From a bacterium (GTDB taxonomy: Bacteria > Acidobacteriota > Thermoanaerobaculia > Multivoradales > J023): 64,000 nt of DNA. A program made the position numbers and the translations under genes. The stretch spans positions 1-64,000 of the forward strand of contig JAAELT010000333.1 of the NCBI GenBank assembly GCA_024226315.1. The letters are read 5' to 3'. Under the pieces are notes generated by a model. The model had not been told where the DNA came from and searched no databases. It worked only from the letters and a program-made list of their open reading frames with translations. The number at the start of each line of letters is the position of its first letter. Positions within the stretch are counted from its first letter, which is position 1. Positions 34,475 through 43,336 of the stretch are shown piece after piece.

Positions 34475-35617
34475 ATGAATCGGGCTCGCCGGTTGCTGGG
34501 CTCCGTCGGCTTGGCTCTGGCCACAATCGCGGCGACTTTGCTCCTGCTGGAGATCGGTGTCCGCATCGCCCTCGGCCTCGACCCCAACACTTTCGAATCG
34601 CTCGACTCCCATCGACCCGAGGCGGCCCGGCGTCAATTCAGGCTGATCGATCTGATCCGTCCAAGCGCCGACGATCTCGTCGCTTACGAGCTTCGCCCGG
34701 GCCTGCGCGGGCGCTTTAGGAGGCAAGAGATCGAGATCAACTCGCTCGGCATGCGCGGCCCCGAACGGACGCTCGAGAAGCCGGAGGAGGGGGTCTTCCG
34801 CATCGCGGCCCTCGGCGATTCGCACCTGTTCGGGTGGGGCGTGAGCTACGAGCACACCTTCCTGGCGTTGCTGGAGGCGAGGCTCGCGGAGCGGTTTCCC
34901 AGCCGGAGTTTCGAGGCCTTGAACCTGGGAGTGCCAGGTTACAACACGGTTATGGAGGTGCAGGCTTTTTCCCGGCGCGTCGACCTGATCGATCCCGACC
35001 TGCTGTTGATCGAGTACACCGGCAACGATGCCGAGCTTCCGAACTTCCTCTACCACCGACATGTTCTCAGCCTCAAAGAGTCCTACCTGGCCGGTCTCGT
35101 ACGCCGCCGGCTCGCGCTGCTCAAAGGTGAGTCGCTCCCCCAGATGGGGCTCCTTTGGGTGACCCGCGAAGAAAGTAGAGAGTGGTTTCCGGAGGGCCGT
35201 ATTCCGGAGCGCTTCCGGCCTCTCTACGGCTGGGACAACATGATCGCCGCCTACCGGCGGCTCGCGGATCTGGCGAAGGAGCGCGGCATACCTGTCGTGA
35301 TGCTGCTCGACCGGGATTACTTCGAGGAGCGCCTGGAGGGCCGAACCGACGACCTCTTGAGCCGCCCGGAGCGCGATCTCGTAGACCTGTGCGGAGACTT
35401 GGGGTTTCAGGTCGTAGAGACCCAGGACCGCCTCACCGACTACCTGCGCAAGCGCGGTCTGACGAGCGAGGCGCTCTGGATCAACGAGCGCGATTCCCAC
35501 CCCAACCCCATCCATCATCGAATCATCGCCGACGTGCTTTTCGAGCGGCTCGCGGCTTCCGATATCCTGCCGCCGGACGAAACGGCCCTCACGCCGGAAA
35601 GCCGCTGGGAGCAGTGA
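34475..35617 (+). CDS. Membrane-anchored SGNH/GDSL hydrolase-like protein
   Basis: A 380-residue protein with one N-terminal helix (residues ~8-30) and an SGNH-hydrolase body: block I ALGDSHLFGWGV (~110), block II NLGVPGYN (~150), block III YTGNDAELP (~180) and block V DSHPNPIHHRIIADVLFERL (~340), which holds the Asp-x-x-His pair. This arrangement matches SGNH proteins of the type linked to acylation or deacylation of surface glycans. Catalysis should take place in the periplasm. No polysaccharide cluster surrounds it, so the substrate is unknown. It converges on the TPR kinase gene. Confidence 0.85.
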   Translation: MNRARRLLGSVGLALATIAATLLLLEIGVRIALGLDPNTFESLDSHRPEAARRQFRLIDLIRPSADDLVAYELRPGLRGRFRRQEIEINSLGMRGPERTLEKPEEGVFRIAALGDSHLFGWGVSYEHTFLALLEARLAERFPSRSFEALNLGVPGYNTVMEVQAFSRRVDLIDPDLLLIEYTGNDAELPNFLYHRHVLSLKESYLAGLVRRRLALLKGESLPQMGLLWVTREESREWFPEGRIPERFRPLYGWDNMIAAYRRLADLAKERGIPVVMLLDRDYFEERLEGRTDDLLSRPERDLVDLCGDLGFQVVETQDRLTDYLRKRGLTSEALWINERDSHPNPIHHRIIADVLFERLAASDILPPDETALTPESRWEQ

Positions 35618-35716
35618 CGGTCGACCACTCCTGGACGGAGCTCAACCTCGAGGTCCGGCCGCCGATCCTGCCGGGACCGAGTCTCATGGAGCTGGCGGGG
35701 CCATCGCCAGATGAGT

Positions 35717-37987
35717 CTACTCCCGGTCGGGAAGAGTCCTGCTCAATTCCTCCCAGGCCCGCAGGCGCTCGCGGGCTTCCCGGGTCTGGCGGGCGTTCCC
35801 GCCCTTGGTGGTCTCGATGAAGGGATAGCTCTGCGTCAGCAGGGGCTCGGCCTCGTCATACCGTTCTAGAGCCATCAGGGTGCCGCCGAGCACGCTCTCG
35901 GCGTCGGCAATCTGCCAGTGCTTGAAGTACTTCTGCAGGATCGCCAGCGCTTGGCGCGCGGCCTGCTCGGCCTCTTCGTTCTTGTCTTGTGCCTGGAGTA
36001 CCGTCGCCAGGTTTCGGAGCGCCCTGGCCACCGGCGGAACGTCTGCACCGTACTGGTCTCTCAGAATGCGAAGGGTCTCGCGGTAGTCGGCCTCGGCCGC
36101 GGCGAAGTCTCCCCGCAGCTGATAGAGAAACGCCCGGTTGTTGAGAGTAATGCCCACCTGGACGGAGTCGGAGCCCAGGAACTCCCGGCGGATGTCCAGG
36201 CTCTCGTTGATCAACGGCTCGGACTCTGCGAGCCGGCCGGTGTTCTGGTACAGCACCCCGAGGTTGTTCAGCGAAATGGCCGCCTCGGGAGATCGCCTGC
36301 CGTGGACCTTGATCTTCAGCTCCAGTGCCTGCTTGTAGATGTCCTCGGCTTCGTCATGCCTGCCTTGGGCGGCCAACGCTGCCGCCAGGTTGTTCATGGT
36401 CAAGACCACCTCGGGATGCTCGTCGCCAACCAGCCGTCGCTCCATGGCGAGCGCCTCGTGGAATAGGATCTCGGCGGTCCTGAATCCGCCCTCATCTTTG
36501 ATCGCCATCCCCTGGTTGTTGAGGATCTCGGCGAGCTTCATGTTGTCGACGTACTGGCCGACCTGCAGGTGGAACCGTTGGGCAAATCCTTCTTCTTCGC
36601 CTGCCTTGGGTTTGAGGTCTCGAAGATCGGTGAACAGCGCCGCCAATGACTCAGCGATCTCGCGCTCGTGTTCGGCTTGATTCTGGGACACCCACCAGCC
36701 GACGGCGAGCAGGGTGATCACCAGCGCCGCGGCCGTCATGACGATCCTCACCCGGTTGCGGCGCACGAATTTCGCCGCCTGGTAGACGAGGTTGCCTTTC
36801 CTCGCCTCGACCGGCAGGCCTTCCAGGTTGTGGCGGATGTCCTCGGACAGCTGCTCGGCCGAGCCGTAGCGTTCCTCAGGCTCCTTGCGCAGGGCCTTGA
36901 GCACGATGCAGTCGAGATCTCCGACGAGGCGCCGCCGCAGCTTTCGCGGGTCTTCGGCGCGAGCCTCCGCGATCGACGCGAGGGTGATCTCCGAGCCGTC
37001 GTGGCCGGGCTCGCCGCGGAGCCCGGTCGCCTCGCTGGGCTTGATCGGGTCCTGGGAGCAGATGGCGTCGAAGAGCTCCGCCGCGGAGCGGTCCTTCAAT
37101 CGGTAGGGCCGATGGCCGCTGAGCAACTTATAGAGCAGGACGCCCAGGGAGTAGACGTCACTGGCCGTGGTGATGACGCCGCCTCGCACCTGCTCCGGGC
37201 TGGCGTACCTCGGCGTCATCGGGCCGGTGCCCACCGTCGTCAGCAGCGGCAAGGTCGGGGACTGGGTCGACGCCAGCTCTGATTCCAGGAGCTTGGCAAT
37301 GCCGAAGTCCAGCAGCTTGGGCTCGCCCTCCTCGTTGACCAGGATGTTGCCGGGTTTGAGGTCCCGGTGGACGACCAGGTTGCGGTGCGCGAAGTGCACC
37401 GCCGCGCAGACCTTGCGAAACAGCTCCAGCCGTTGGCGGATGGTGAGCTCGTGGTCGTCGCAGTAGCGATCGATGCGTTCGCCCTCCACCCGCTCCATGA
37501 CGAAGTAGGGCCGTCCGTCGTCGGTGGTGCCGCCGTCCAGCAGCTTGGAGATGTTGGGATGGTCGAGGTTGGCCAGGATCTGCCGTTCGTGCTCGAAGCG
37601 CCGGACGATCTCGTCAGTGTCCATGCCCCGCTTGAGGATCTTGATGGCCACCGGCTGCTCGTAGTCGTCCGTCCGCGCCGCCAGGTGGACGGTACCCATG
37701 CCGCCGCTGCCGACGTGTCGCAGGATCCTGTAGTGGCCGATGCGGCGTCCGCCAGGCTCCTGCGCCGGGGCCGGCTCCTGTTCCGGCTCCTCGCCGCGCA
37801 GCACGAGCACCGGGCGCTCCATGAAGTCGCTGGCTTCCTCGGCCTCGGCGAGCAGCGACTCCACCTCGAGCCGCAGGTCCGAGTTGCCGGCGCAGGCCTC
37901 GTCGAGAAATGCGGGCCGGCTGGACTCAGGCTGCTGCAGCGTCTGGTCGACGACGACCTGGACCTGCTGCCAAAGCTCTGGCGTCAA
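35717..37987 (-). CDS. Ser/Thr protein kinase with TPR sensor domain
   Basis: A 756-residue PknB-type kinase. The kinase domain spans residues ~75-370, with glycine loop GSGGMGTVH (~94), VAIKILKRG lysine, HRDLKPGN (~202), DFGIAK and the SPEQ version of the APE motif. A single membrane helix (VRIVMTAAALVITLLAVGWW, ~420) is followed by eight or so tetratricopeptide repeats, presumably outside the membrane. I chose a TTG start because AGGGGG lies seven bases upstream and the family usually begins T-P-E-L-W-x-x-V at this point; an ATG 18 codons upstream lacks a ribosome site. It probably works with the sigma factor at 38,875-39,435. Confidence 0.92.
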   Translation of the reverse strand: MTPELWQQVQVVVDQTLQQPESSRPAFLDEACAGNSDLRLEVESLLAEAEEASDFMERPVLVLRGEEPEQEPAPAQEPGGRRIGHYRILRHVGSGGMGTVHLAARTDDYEQPVAIKILKRGMDTDEIVRRFEHERQILANLDHPNISKLLDGGTTDDGRPYFVMERVEGERIDRYCDDHELTIRQRLELFRKVCAAVHFAHRNLVVHRDLKPGNILVNEEGEPKLLDFGIAKLLESELASTQSPTLPLLTTVGTGPMTPRYASPEQVRGGVITTASDVYSLGVLLYKLLSGHRPYRLKDRSAAELFDAICSQDPIKPSEATGLRGEPGHDGSEITLASIAEARAEDPRKLRRRLVGDLDCIVLKALRKEPEERYGSAEQLSEDIRHNLEGLPVEARKGNLVYQAAKFVRRNRVRIVMTAAALVITLLAVGWWVSQNQAEHEREIAESLAALFTDLRDLKPKAGEEEGFAQRFHLQVGQYVDNMKLAEILNNQGMAIKDEGGFRTAEILFHEALAMERRLVGDEHPEVVLTMNNLAAALAAQGRHDEAEDIYKQALELKIKVHGRRSPEAAISLNNLGVLYQNTGRLAESEPLINESLDIRREFLGSDSVQVGITLNNRAFLYQLRGDFAAAEADYRETLRILRDQYGADVPPVARALRNLATVLQAQDKNEEAEQAARQALAILQKYFKHWQIADAESVLGGTLMALERYDEAEPLLTQSYPFIETTKGGNARQTREARERLRAWEELSRTLPDRE

Positions 37988-38008
37988 GGACTGTACCCCC
38001 TGAAGCAA

Positions 38009-38062
38009 ATTATACCTCCAAGAGACAGATTCGGAGAGCACGGCGACTCTGTCGCCGTGCTC
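38009..38062 (-). promoter_or_regulatory. Promoter with hairpin for the TPR kinase
   Basis: On the minus strand a perfect TATAAT (38,009-38,014) stands ~22 bases before the TTG start, implying a leader of only about 15 bases with the AGGGGG site. Just upstream, 38,036-38,062 is a perfect 12-bp inverted repeat (GAGCACGGCGAC, loop TCT) that would cover the -35 region, so it could be an operator. There is no U-run, so it is not a simple terminator. The -35 box is poor. Confidence 0.5.
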
Positions 38063-38418
38063 TTCTCAGGTTCTGGTTGGTGGAAACGATCCGGCCGAGG
38101 CCGGATGAGAAATGGACCGGGAGCATGGGCAGAATCGGAACCTACGCGTGCAGGTACTCCAAGCATCTCAACACAGCTCAAAAGGACAACTCTCGACAGC
38201 TACATGGGGCTTCGAAATGCTCCCCGCAACGACGGCTTCGTACCTTGCAGCACCCACCGCGAACCCCCCAGCTCAGGAGACGGCCGAGCGATTTGAACGC
38301 AGACCCTCCCATCAGAAGAGTGCTCGGCCTAGAGGACGCTATCTCGAGTTGTTCAAAGGTTCACCCATACTCCCGGTCCATTAATTCAGATTGATCGAGC
38401 CCGAATCCCTCCACGAAC

Positions 38419-38730
38419 TCAGAATTTCTTCCAGTTGAAGCGCTGGTCGAGCACCACGAGGGCCTGCAGCTGCTTCGGCTTCAGTTTCTTGACGGTCTTC
38501 TTGGTGAGACCGAGCGAGCTCAGGAACTCGTCGTGGCCCGCGATCTGCATGACGTCCCATTCCTGGCCTTTTGACCACTTCTGGCCCCGCACCCAACTGA
38601 GGTACTGGCGCAGAGGCTCGTAGTCGCGCAGGATCATGACGATTTGCATGACGTCCCACTCCTGCCCCTTCTGCGTCTTCCCTTTATCGAGAGCCTCGCC
38701 GATAATCTTCTTCGCCTGCCTCCGGGTCAT
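38419..38730 (-). CDS. Small basic protein with duplicated KGQEWDVMQI segment
   Basis: A 103-residue, Lys-rich cytosolic protein of unknown function. A ten-residue block, KGQEWDVMQI, occurs twice (residues ~21-30 and ~54-63), about 33 residues apart, and the DNA encoding the two blocks is also nearly identical, so this is an internal duplication. The start has an AAGGAGG site. It lies between the TPR kinase and the TIGR02999-like sigma factor on the same strand, with ~430 bases between it and the kinase. The intervening stretch 37,988-38,418 shows only the promoter/hairpin and no gene. No family is recognised. Confidence 0.6.
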   Translation of the reverse strand: MTRRQAKKIIGEALDKGKTQKGQEWDVMQIVMILRDYEPLRQYLSWVRGQKWSKGQEWDVMQIAGHDEFLSSLGLTKKTVKKLKPKQLQALVVLDQRFNWKKF

Positions 38731-38874
38731 ATCGTTCCTCCTTCGGCGCTGAGATTTCCTCCCTCGTGCTCTCGTGCTTCCTACAAGTTAAACGCGCAAA
38801 GCGTCCGCGAAGCTGCTCGAGAAAAATCGAGTGCTCGAAGAAAGTGGCCGTCGCCGACTCAGGGCGGCGCCGTG

Positions 38875-39435
38875 TCAGCTCTTCTTGAGCTGGCGGAAGA
38901 GCCAGAGCTTGGCCGCCGTCCACTGGCGCCGGACCTTGATCTCCGGCACCCCGAGAACCTCGGCGACCTCCTGGTGGGTCAGGCCGGCGAAGAACCGCAT
39001 CTCCACCACGCGGCTGCCCTCGGGGTCGATGCGTGCCAGGTCGGCGAGCGCGTCGTCGAGCGCGATCAGGTCGACGTCGCGTTTCTGCGCCACCGCCAGT
39101 GCCTCGTCGAGGGGGGCGACAGCCACGCCGCCGCCGCGCTTGCTGGCCTTGCGGCCCCGCGCATGGTCCACCAGGATGCGGCGCATGAGTTGGGCAGCGA
39201 AGCCGAAGAAGTGGGAGCGGTTCTCCCAGCTCACCTTGCGGCGGTCGACCAGCCGCAGGAAGACTTCGTTGACCAGGGCCGTGGGCTGGAGGGTGTGGCC
39301 GGGATTCTCGGCATCGAAGTAGCCGGCGGCGACGCGACGCAGCTCCTCGAAGACCAGGGGCATCAGTTGCTCCAGGGCCTCCCGGTCGCCCTGAGCCCAG
39401 TCTTTCAGCAGCGTCGTGATATCGAGCTCAGACAC
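38875..39435 (-). CDS. ECF-type RNA polymerase sigma factor (TIGR02999-like)
   Basis: A 186-residue sigma factor. Region 2 is LLKDWAQGDREALEQLMPLVFEELRRVAAGYF with ALVNEVFLRLVD, and the characteristic RSHFFGFAAQLMRRILVDHARGR follows; region 4 is the helix-turn-helix RIDPEGSRVVEMRFFAGLTHQEVAEVLGVPEIKVRRQW. The RRILVDHARxR motif marks the ECF-like family common in Acidobacteria and Planctomycetes (Pfam sigma-70 ECF, TIGR02999), which is often encoded beside Ser/Thr kinases as here. I used the GTG at 39,435 because the homologous N-terminus begins near 'SELDITTLL'; an ATG at 39,489 is possible. Confidence 0.9.
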   Translation of the reverse strand: MSELDITTLLKDWAQGDREALEQLMPLVFEELRRVAAGYFDAENPGHTLQPTALVNEVFLRLVDRRKVSWENRSHFFGFAAQLMRRILVDHARGRKASKRGGGVAVAPLDEALAVAQKRDVDLIALDDALADLARIDPEGSRVVEMRFFAGLTHQEVAEVLGVPEIKVRRQWTAAKLWLFRQLKKS

Positions 39436-40143
39436 CGGTCGCCCCGACTTCGGGCTCGCCACGTGAGAGCACCGAAAGAGACATTGCAAGACAGCAAGAG
39501 TCTTTCAAGTCGCGTGATGCCTCGAAGCCGAGCATGGCCCTCCTATCCGCCGTCTGAGGGGAGCTGTTGCATTGAGCTGTCGCGCTTTCTACCACACTCG
39601 TCGGTTTGATTCACAGGTGCTGCTGTTTCTGGATCCGCTCTCGATTGCCCAGGCGCGGTCGTGGCGCTGACCAACGGCACCAACGGCGACTTCTGCATCC
39701 GCAGCCAGTCGCCGGTGGCCATGAACTTGGGCGAGCCCGAGTTCATGTCGAACATCGATCGCTCACAACCGTAAGCAGCTCCTGCTCGAGGCCGGCGTCC
39801 GGGTCGGCCTCGACGACGCGGTCGAAGATGCCTTCGCCGCCCCGTCCGCTACCAGACAGCGATCGGGCAGCGCCCCAAGAAGTCGAAGCCTCCGGCGTTC
39901 GACTTCTTGGCCCATCCCACCGGCCTGAAGGAGTCTGTCCGAGTATTCGGACAGACTCCTCGAGCCAGACCCGAGTCGGTCTTGACAACGAGTAGAGTGG
40001 CTGCCAGGATATAGCTCGATCGCTATAGATCTTGCCGCGCCACACCGACGGCACGCACGCCCCGTGTGCCAAAAGGGAGAACTGCGCCCATGCAACGCGA
40101 CGAGAGCTTCTGACTCCGACTAAACATTGAGTGAGGAGAATTG
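39436..40143. other. Intergenic stretch with a long perfect hairpin and a possible coding remnant
   Basis: About 700 bases without a supported gene. At 39,929-39,960 a perfect 14-bp inverted repeat (AGGAGTCTGTCCGA, loop GTAT) stands in otherwise plain sequence. At 39,661-39,774 the plus strand can be read as a short frame (NGTNGDFCIRSQSPVAMN ...) with gene-like codon use but no start, which looks like a decayed gene end. The promoter of the downstream DUF1111 gene should lie in the last ~100 bases. Confidence 0.5.
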
Positions 40144-41655
40144 ATGACACATCTTCGATCGAAGACCAGGAAAGCTGTACCGGCTTGCGCCGTGGCGCTA
40201 CTGATGCTGGCTCTCCCGGGCATGGCACAGGATGCCGACGAGGGACCGGCGCACGACGACATCCCGACCCTGGACGACCTGCTCGACGACCTGGACGCGG
40301 GTGACCTCGACCTCGACGACCTGCGGACCCTCGGGCTGGCGGTCTTCTCCACGCCGTTCAACACCTACGACGGCCTGGGCGACGGGCCCTTCGACCCGGC
40401 GGAGACCGACACCGCCACCTTCGGCCATCGCCCGACGCTGCAGGGCAACGGCCTGTCGCTGCGGGTCAACGGTCTCGACGCCCAGAGCTGCAACGAGTGC
40501 CATACCATCGTCAGCAACCGCACCAAGCCTCCGACCCTGGGCTTCGCCGGCGTCGGCGGCATCGTGCAGAACGCCATCATCATGCCGAGCCTGATCGACG
40601 TCGCCGACTCGTTCGACGACCGGGTGGTGTTCCAGCCCGGCCACGACCCGTCACTGCCACTGGTTTTCGACGGCGTGGCCGACTACAACGGCCGTTTCGC
40701 CAACCCGCCCTTCCTCTTCGGTGGTGGCGGCGTGGAGCTGCTGGGCAAGGAGATGACCGCCGATCTGCAGTACCTGCTGGCCGAGGCGCGCTCGGCGCCG
40801 GCGGGCACCGTGACCCTGCTCAAGACTCACGGCGTCGACTTCGGCTCGATCACCTCCCTCGGCGGGGGTGACGTGGAGCTCGACGTCGAGGGTATCGGCC
40901 CCGAGGACATCACCGGCGTGCCGGCCGAGGAGGTGCTGGTGGTGCGCCCGTTCGGCCGCAAGGGCGAGAGCTTCACCATGCGCGATTTCGACCGCGGCGC
41001 CATGCAGTTCCATTTCGGCATCCAGCCGGTGGAAGTGGTGGGTGAAGACCTCGACGAGGACGGCGACGGCGTCGACAACGAGGTCTCCGTCGCCGAGATG
41101 AGCGTGCTCCACATCTTCGACGTCACCAACGCCCGGCCGCGGGTCCGTCACCTCGGCCCGGCCGCGGTTCAGGGCTTCGAGACCTTCGTCGACATCGGCT
41201 GCGCCGAGTGCCATCATCCGGTGAAGAAGACCCGCTCGCGCAAGGTTCCCCTGGCTCACCCGGAAGATCCGATCGATCCGTCGGCCGATGTCTACCTCCG
41301 GATCAACCTGGTGCGGGCGGGTTTCGATCCGGCGCCGGGAGGTGGCGTCTTCGTGCCTCTGTTCGCCGATCTCAAGCGCCACAAGATGGGGCCGGGCCTG
41401 GCCGAGACCTTCGAGCGGGGAGAGATCGCCAACGACGAGTTCACCACCGCTCGGTTGTGGGGCGTCGCCGATACCGCGCCCTACCTCCACGATGGCCGGG
41501 CCACGACCCTTTTCCAGGCTATCGAGCTGCACGGCGGCGAGGCACAGACCGCCCGGGACGCCTTCATGGCCTTGAGTGTCTCGCAGCAGAAGAAGCTGCT
41601 GCGATTTCTGCGCAAGCTGAAGGTGCCGAAGAAGCCGAACGAGGATCTCCTCTAG
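40144..41655 (+). CDS. DUF1111/di-heme oxidoreductase (DHOR), putative peroxidase
   Basis: A 503-residue exported di-heme protein. The signal peptide is MTHLRSKTRKAVPACAVALL, ending near GMAQ. Two CxxCH sites are seen, CNECH (~116) and CAECH (~353), and the family signature DTAPYLHDGRATTLFQAIELHG (cut short here) lies near the C-terminus. DHOR proteins resemble the thiol/peroxide-reducing di-heme enzymes of the MauG/CcpA group. Residues ~25-50 are an unusual Asp/Leu-rich repeat (DDLLDDLDAGDLDLDDL). The ATG used follows GAGGAGAA; a TTG one codon earlier is possible. The ankyrin protein starts 10 bases after the stop, so they form an operon. Confidence 0.88.
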   Translation: MTHLRSKTRKAVPACAVALLMLALPGMAQDADEGPAHDDIPTLDDLLDDLDAGDLDLDDLRTLGLAVFSTPFNTYDGLGDGPFDPAETDTATFGHRPTLQGNGLSLRVNGLDAQSCNECHTIVSNRTKPPTLGFAGVGGIVQNAIIMPSLIDVADSFDDRVVFQPGHDPSLPLVFDGVADYNGRFANPPFLFGGGGVELLGKEMTADLQYLLAEARSAPAGTVTLLKTHGVDFGSITSLGGGDVELDVEGIGPEDITGVPAEEVLVVRPFGRKGESFTMRDFDRGAMQFHFGIQPVEVVGEDLDEDGDGVDNEVSVAEMSVLHIFDVTNARPRVRHLGPAAVQGFETFVDIGCAECHHPVKKTRSRKVPLAHPEDPIDPSADVYLRINLVRAGFDPAPGGGVFVPLFADLKRHKMGPGLAETFERGEIANDEFTTARLWGVADTAPYLHDGRATTLFQAIELHGGEAQTARDAFMALSVSQQKKLLRFLRKLKVPKKPNEDLL

Positions 41656-41665
41656 AGGGATTCGG

Positions 41666-43252
41666 GTGGCGTCTTCCCACGCTTTCGTCGTCGGTCTGTC
41701 GTGCCTCGTCTGGGTCGCGAGCCTCTCGGCGCAACCTTTGGCCGAAGACGCCGCGGAGGCGACCGGCGGGGCCAGCGAGGCCGGTGTCAGCCTGCTCTCG
41801 CTGGTCGCCGCCGAAGAATTCGACGACGGCCGGCCAGGTGTCGACACCGAGCTGCATCGTGCCGCCGGTGCCGGTGACCTGGCCGAGCTACGAGCTCTGC
41901 TCGACGCCGGCGCCGACATCGACGCGCCGGGCGCCCAGGATCGCACCGCGTTGATGCAGGCGATCGCGTCTTCGAAGCTCGATTCGGCGCAGGTGCTGCT
42001 CGCCGCGGGTGCCGATGCCGGCACCCGCGATGCGTCGGGCAGCACCGCCCTGTTCTACGCCGCCGCGGGGGGTGCCAACGCGGCGCGGTTGCTGCTGGGC
42101 GCCGGTGCCGATGCCGGCGCCCGCAATGCCCTGGGGCAGACGCCTCTCGCCGGTGCCGCCCTGCTCGGCAACCTCGAGCTCGTCGAGCTGCTGCTGGCCG
42201 CCGAGAGCCCGGTCGAGATCGATCCGGGATCGTGCCGCGGCCGCTGCGGGCGCGGGCCCCTGGCGCAGGCGGTGCTCGGCGGTCACTTCCAGGTCGCGCG
42301 CCGGTTGCTGGCGGCCGGCGCGGTGCTCGATCCGCCGCTGGTCGACGGCCGCGGCCTGCTCCACTTGAGCGCCGAGAGGGGTGCCGCCGACGCCGTGCGT
42401 TTCCTGCTCGGGGAGGGCGCGGCGGTCGATTCCGTCGCCGGCGATCCGGGTTGCTGTCCCGGCGAGACGCCGCTCCTGGCGGCGGCCCGCAAGGGGCACG
42501 CGGAAGCCGCCCAGGCGTTGCTGGCGGCCGGCGCGGACGCGGACGTCGTGGCGCGGGACGGCCTCACCCCCCTGCAATGGGCGGCACGCAATGACTTCAT
42601 GGAGGTCGCCCTCGCGCTGCTCGCATCCGGCGCCGACCCCGACCACCCGGGGCGCGAGAAGCTGCGCGCGCCGCCCCTGTTCCTGGCGGCGATGGAGGGC
42701 CATCTCGACGTGGTCCAGGCGCTGCTTACCGGCGGCGCCGATCCCGACACCGCGAATCGACACCGGACGACGGCGCTGATGGCCGCCAGCTTCGAGGGGC
42801 GAGAGCCCATGACGCGGCTGCTGCTCGACCATGGCGCAGATGCCGGCGCGGTCAACCGTGAGGGCAACACACCCCTGCTGTACGCGGCGGTCCGCGACCA
42901 CTCCAGGGTGGCGAGCCTACTGCTCGATGCCGGCGCCGACCCCGACGTCGCCACCGATGTCGAGGCCTTCGGCGAGGTGACGCCACTGATGCTGGCGGCT
43001 GGCCGGGGCCGGCTCGAGAGCACCCGGGATCTGCTGCGCCATGGCGCAGCGGTCGACCGGGACTGCGATCTGCGCGGCTTCGGCCGGGTGACGCCGCTGC
43101 TGGTGGCCGCGGCGCGCGGTTACCGCGACGTCGCCGAGATCCTGCTGGCCGAAGGCGCCGACCGGTCCCGGACCGACGATGAGGGCCGCACGCCGCTCGA
43201 GCGGGCGCGCGAGGCTGGCCACGCAGATCTGACGGCATTGCTCGAACAGTGA
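41666..43252 (+). CDS. Exported ankyrin-repeat protein
   Basis: A 528-residue protein with a signal peptide (GTG start, MASSHAFVVGLSCLVWVASL) and about 12-13 ankyrin repeats filling residues ~60-525 (pattern TALMxAIxxxxLDxAQVLLAAGADAGxRD). It should be periplasmic. The start is supported by GAGGGA five bases upstream. Its place right after the di-heme oxidoreductase recalls the Pseudomonas AnkB, a periplasmic ankyrin protein needed for full activity of its catalase partner; a scaffold or stabiliser for the di-heme enzyme is my inference. Two repeat insertions carry CRGRC and PGCCPGE Cys pairs that could form disulphides. Confidence 0.9.
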   Translation: MASSHAFVVGLSCLVWVASLSAQPLAEDAAEATGGASEAGVSLLSLVAAEEFDDGRPGVDTELHRAAGAGDLAELRALLDAGADIDAPGAQDRTALMQAIASSKLDSAQVLLAAGADAGTRDASGSTALFYAAAGGANAARLLLGAGADAGARNALGQTPLAGAALLGNLELVELLLAAESPVEIDPGSCRGRCGRGPLAQAVLGGHFQVARRLLAAGAVLDPPLVDGRGLLHLSAERGAADAVRFLLGEGAAVDSVAGDPGCCPGETPLLAAARKGHAEAAQALLAAGADADVVARDGLTPLQWAARNDFMEVALALLASGADPDHPGREKLRAPPLFLAAMEGHLDVVQALLTGGADPDTANRHRTTALMAASFEGREPMTRLLLDHGADAGAVNREGNTPLLYAAVRDHSRVASLLLDAGADPDVATDVEAFGEVTPLMLAAGRGRLESTRDLLRHGAAVDRDCDLRGFGRVTPLLVAAARGYRDVAEILLAEGADRSRTDDEGRTPLERAREAGHADLTALLEQ

Positions 43253-43336
43253 GTGCCGCCGTCGGCGGCAGGTATGATGATTCGTGTGACCTGGGCGCGT
43301 CGAACCGCGCCCCGATTTCCCCATAGGAGATTCACC

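Noticed and set aside
39929..39960. Rho-independent terminator
   Set aside because: The stem is perfect but there is no U-run on either strand and no gene ends nearby.
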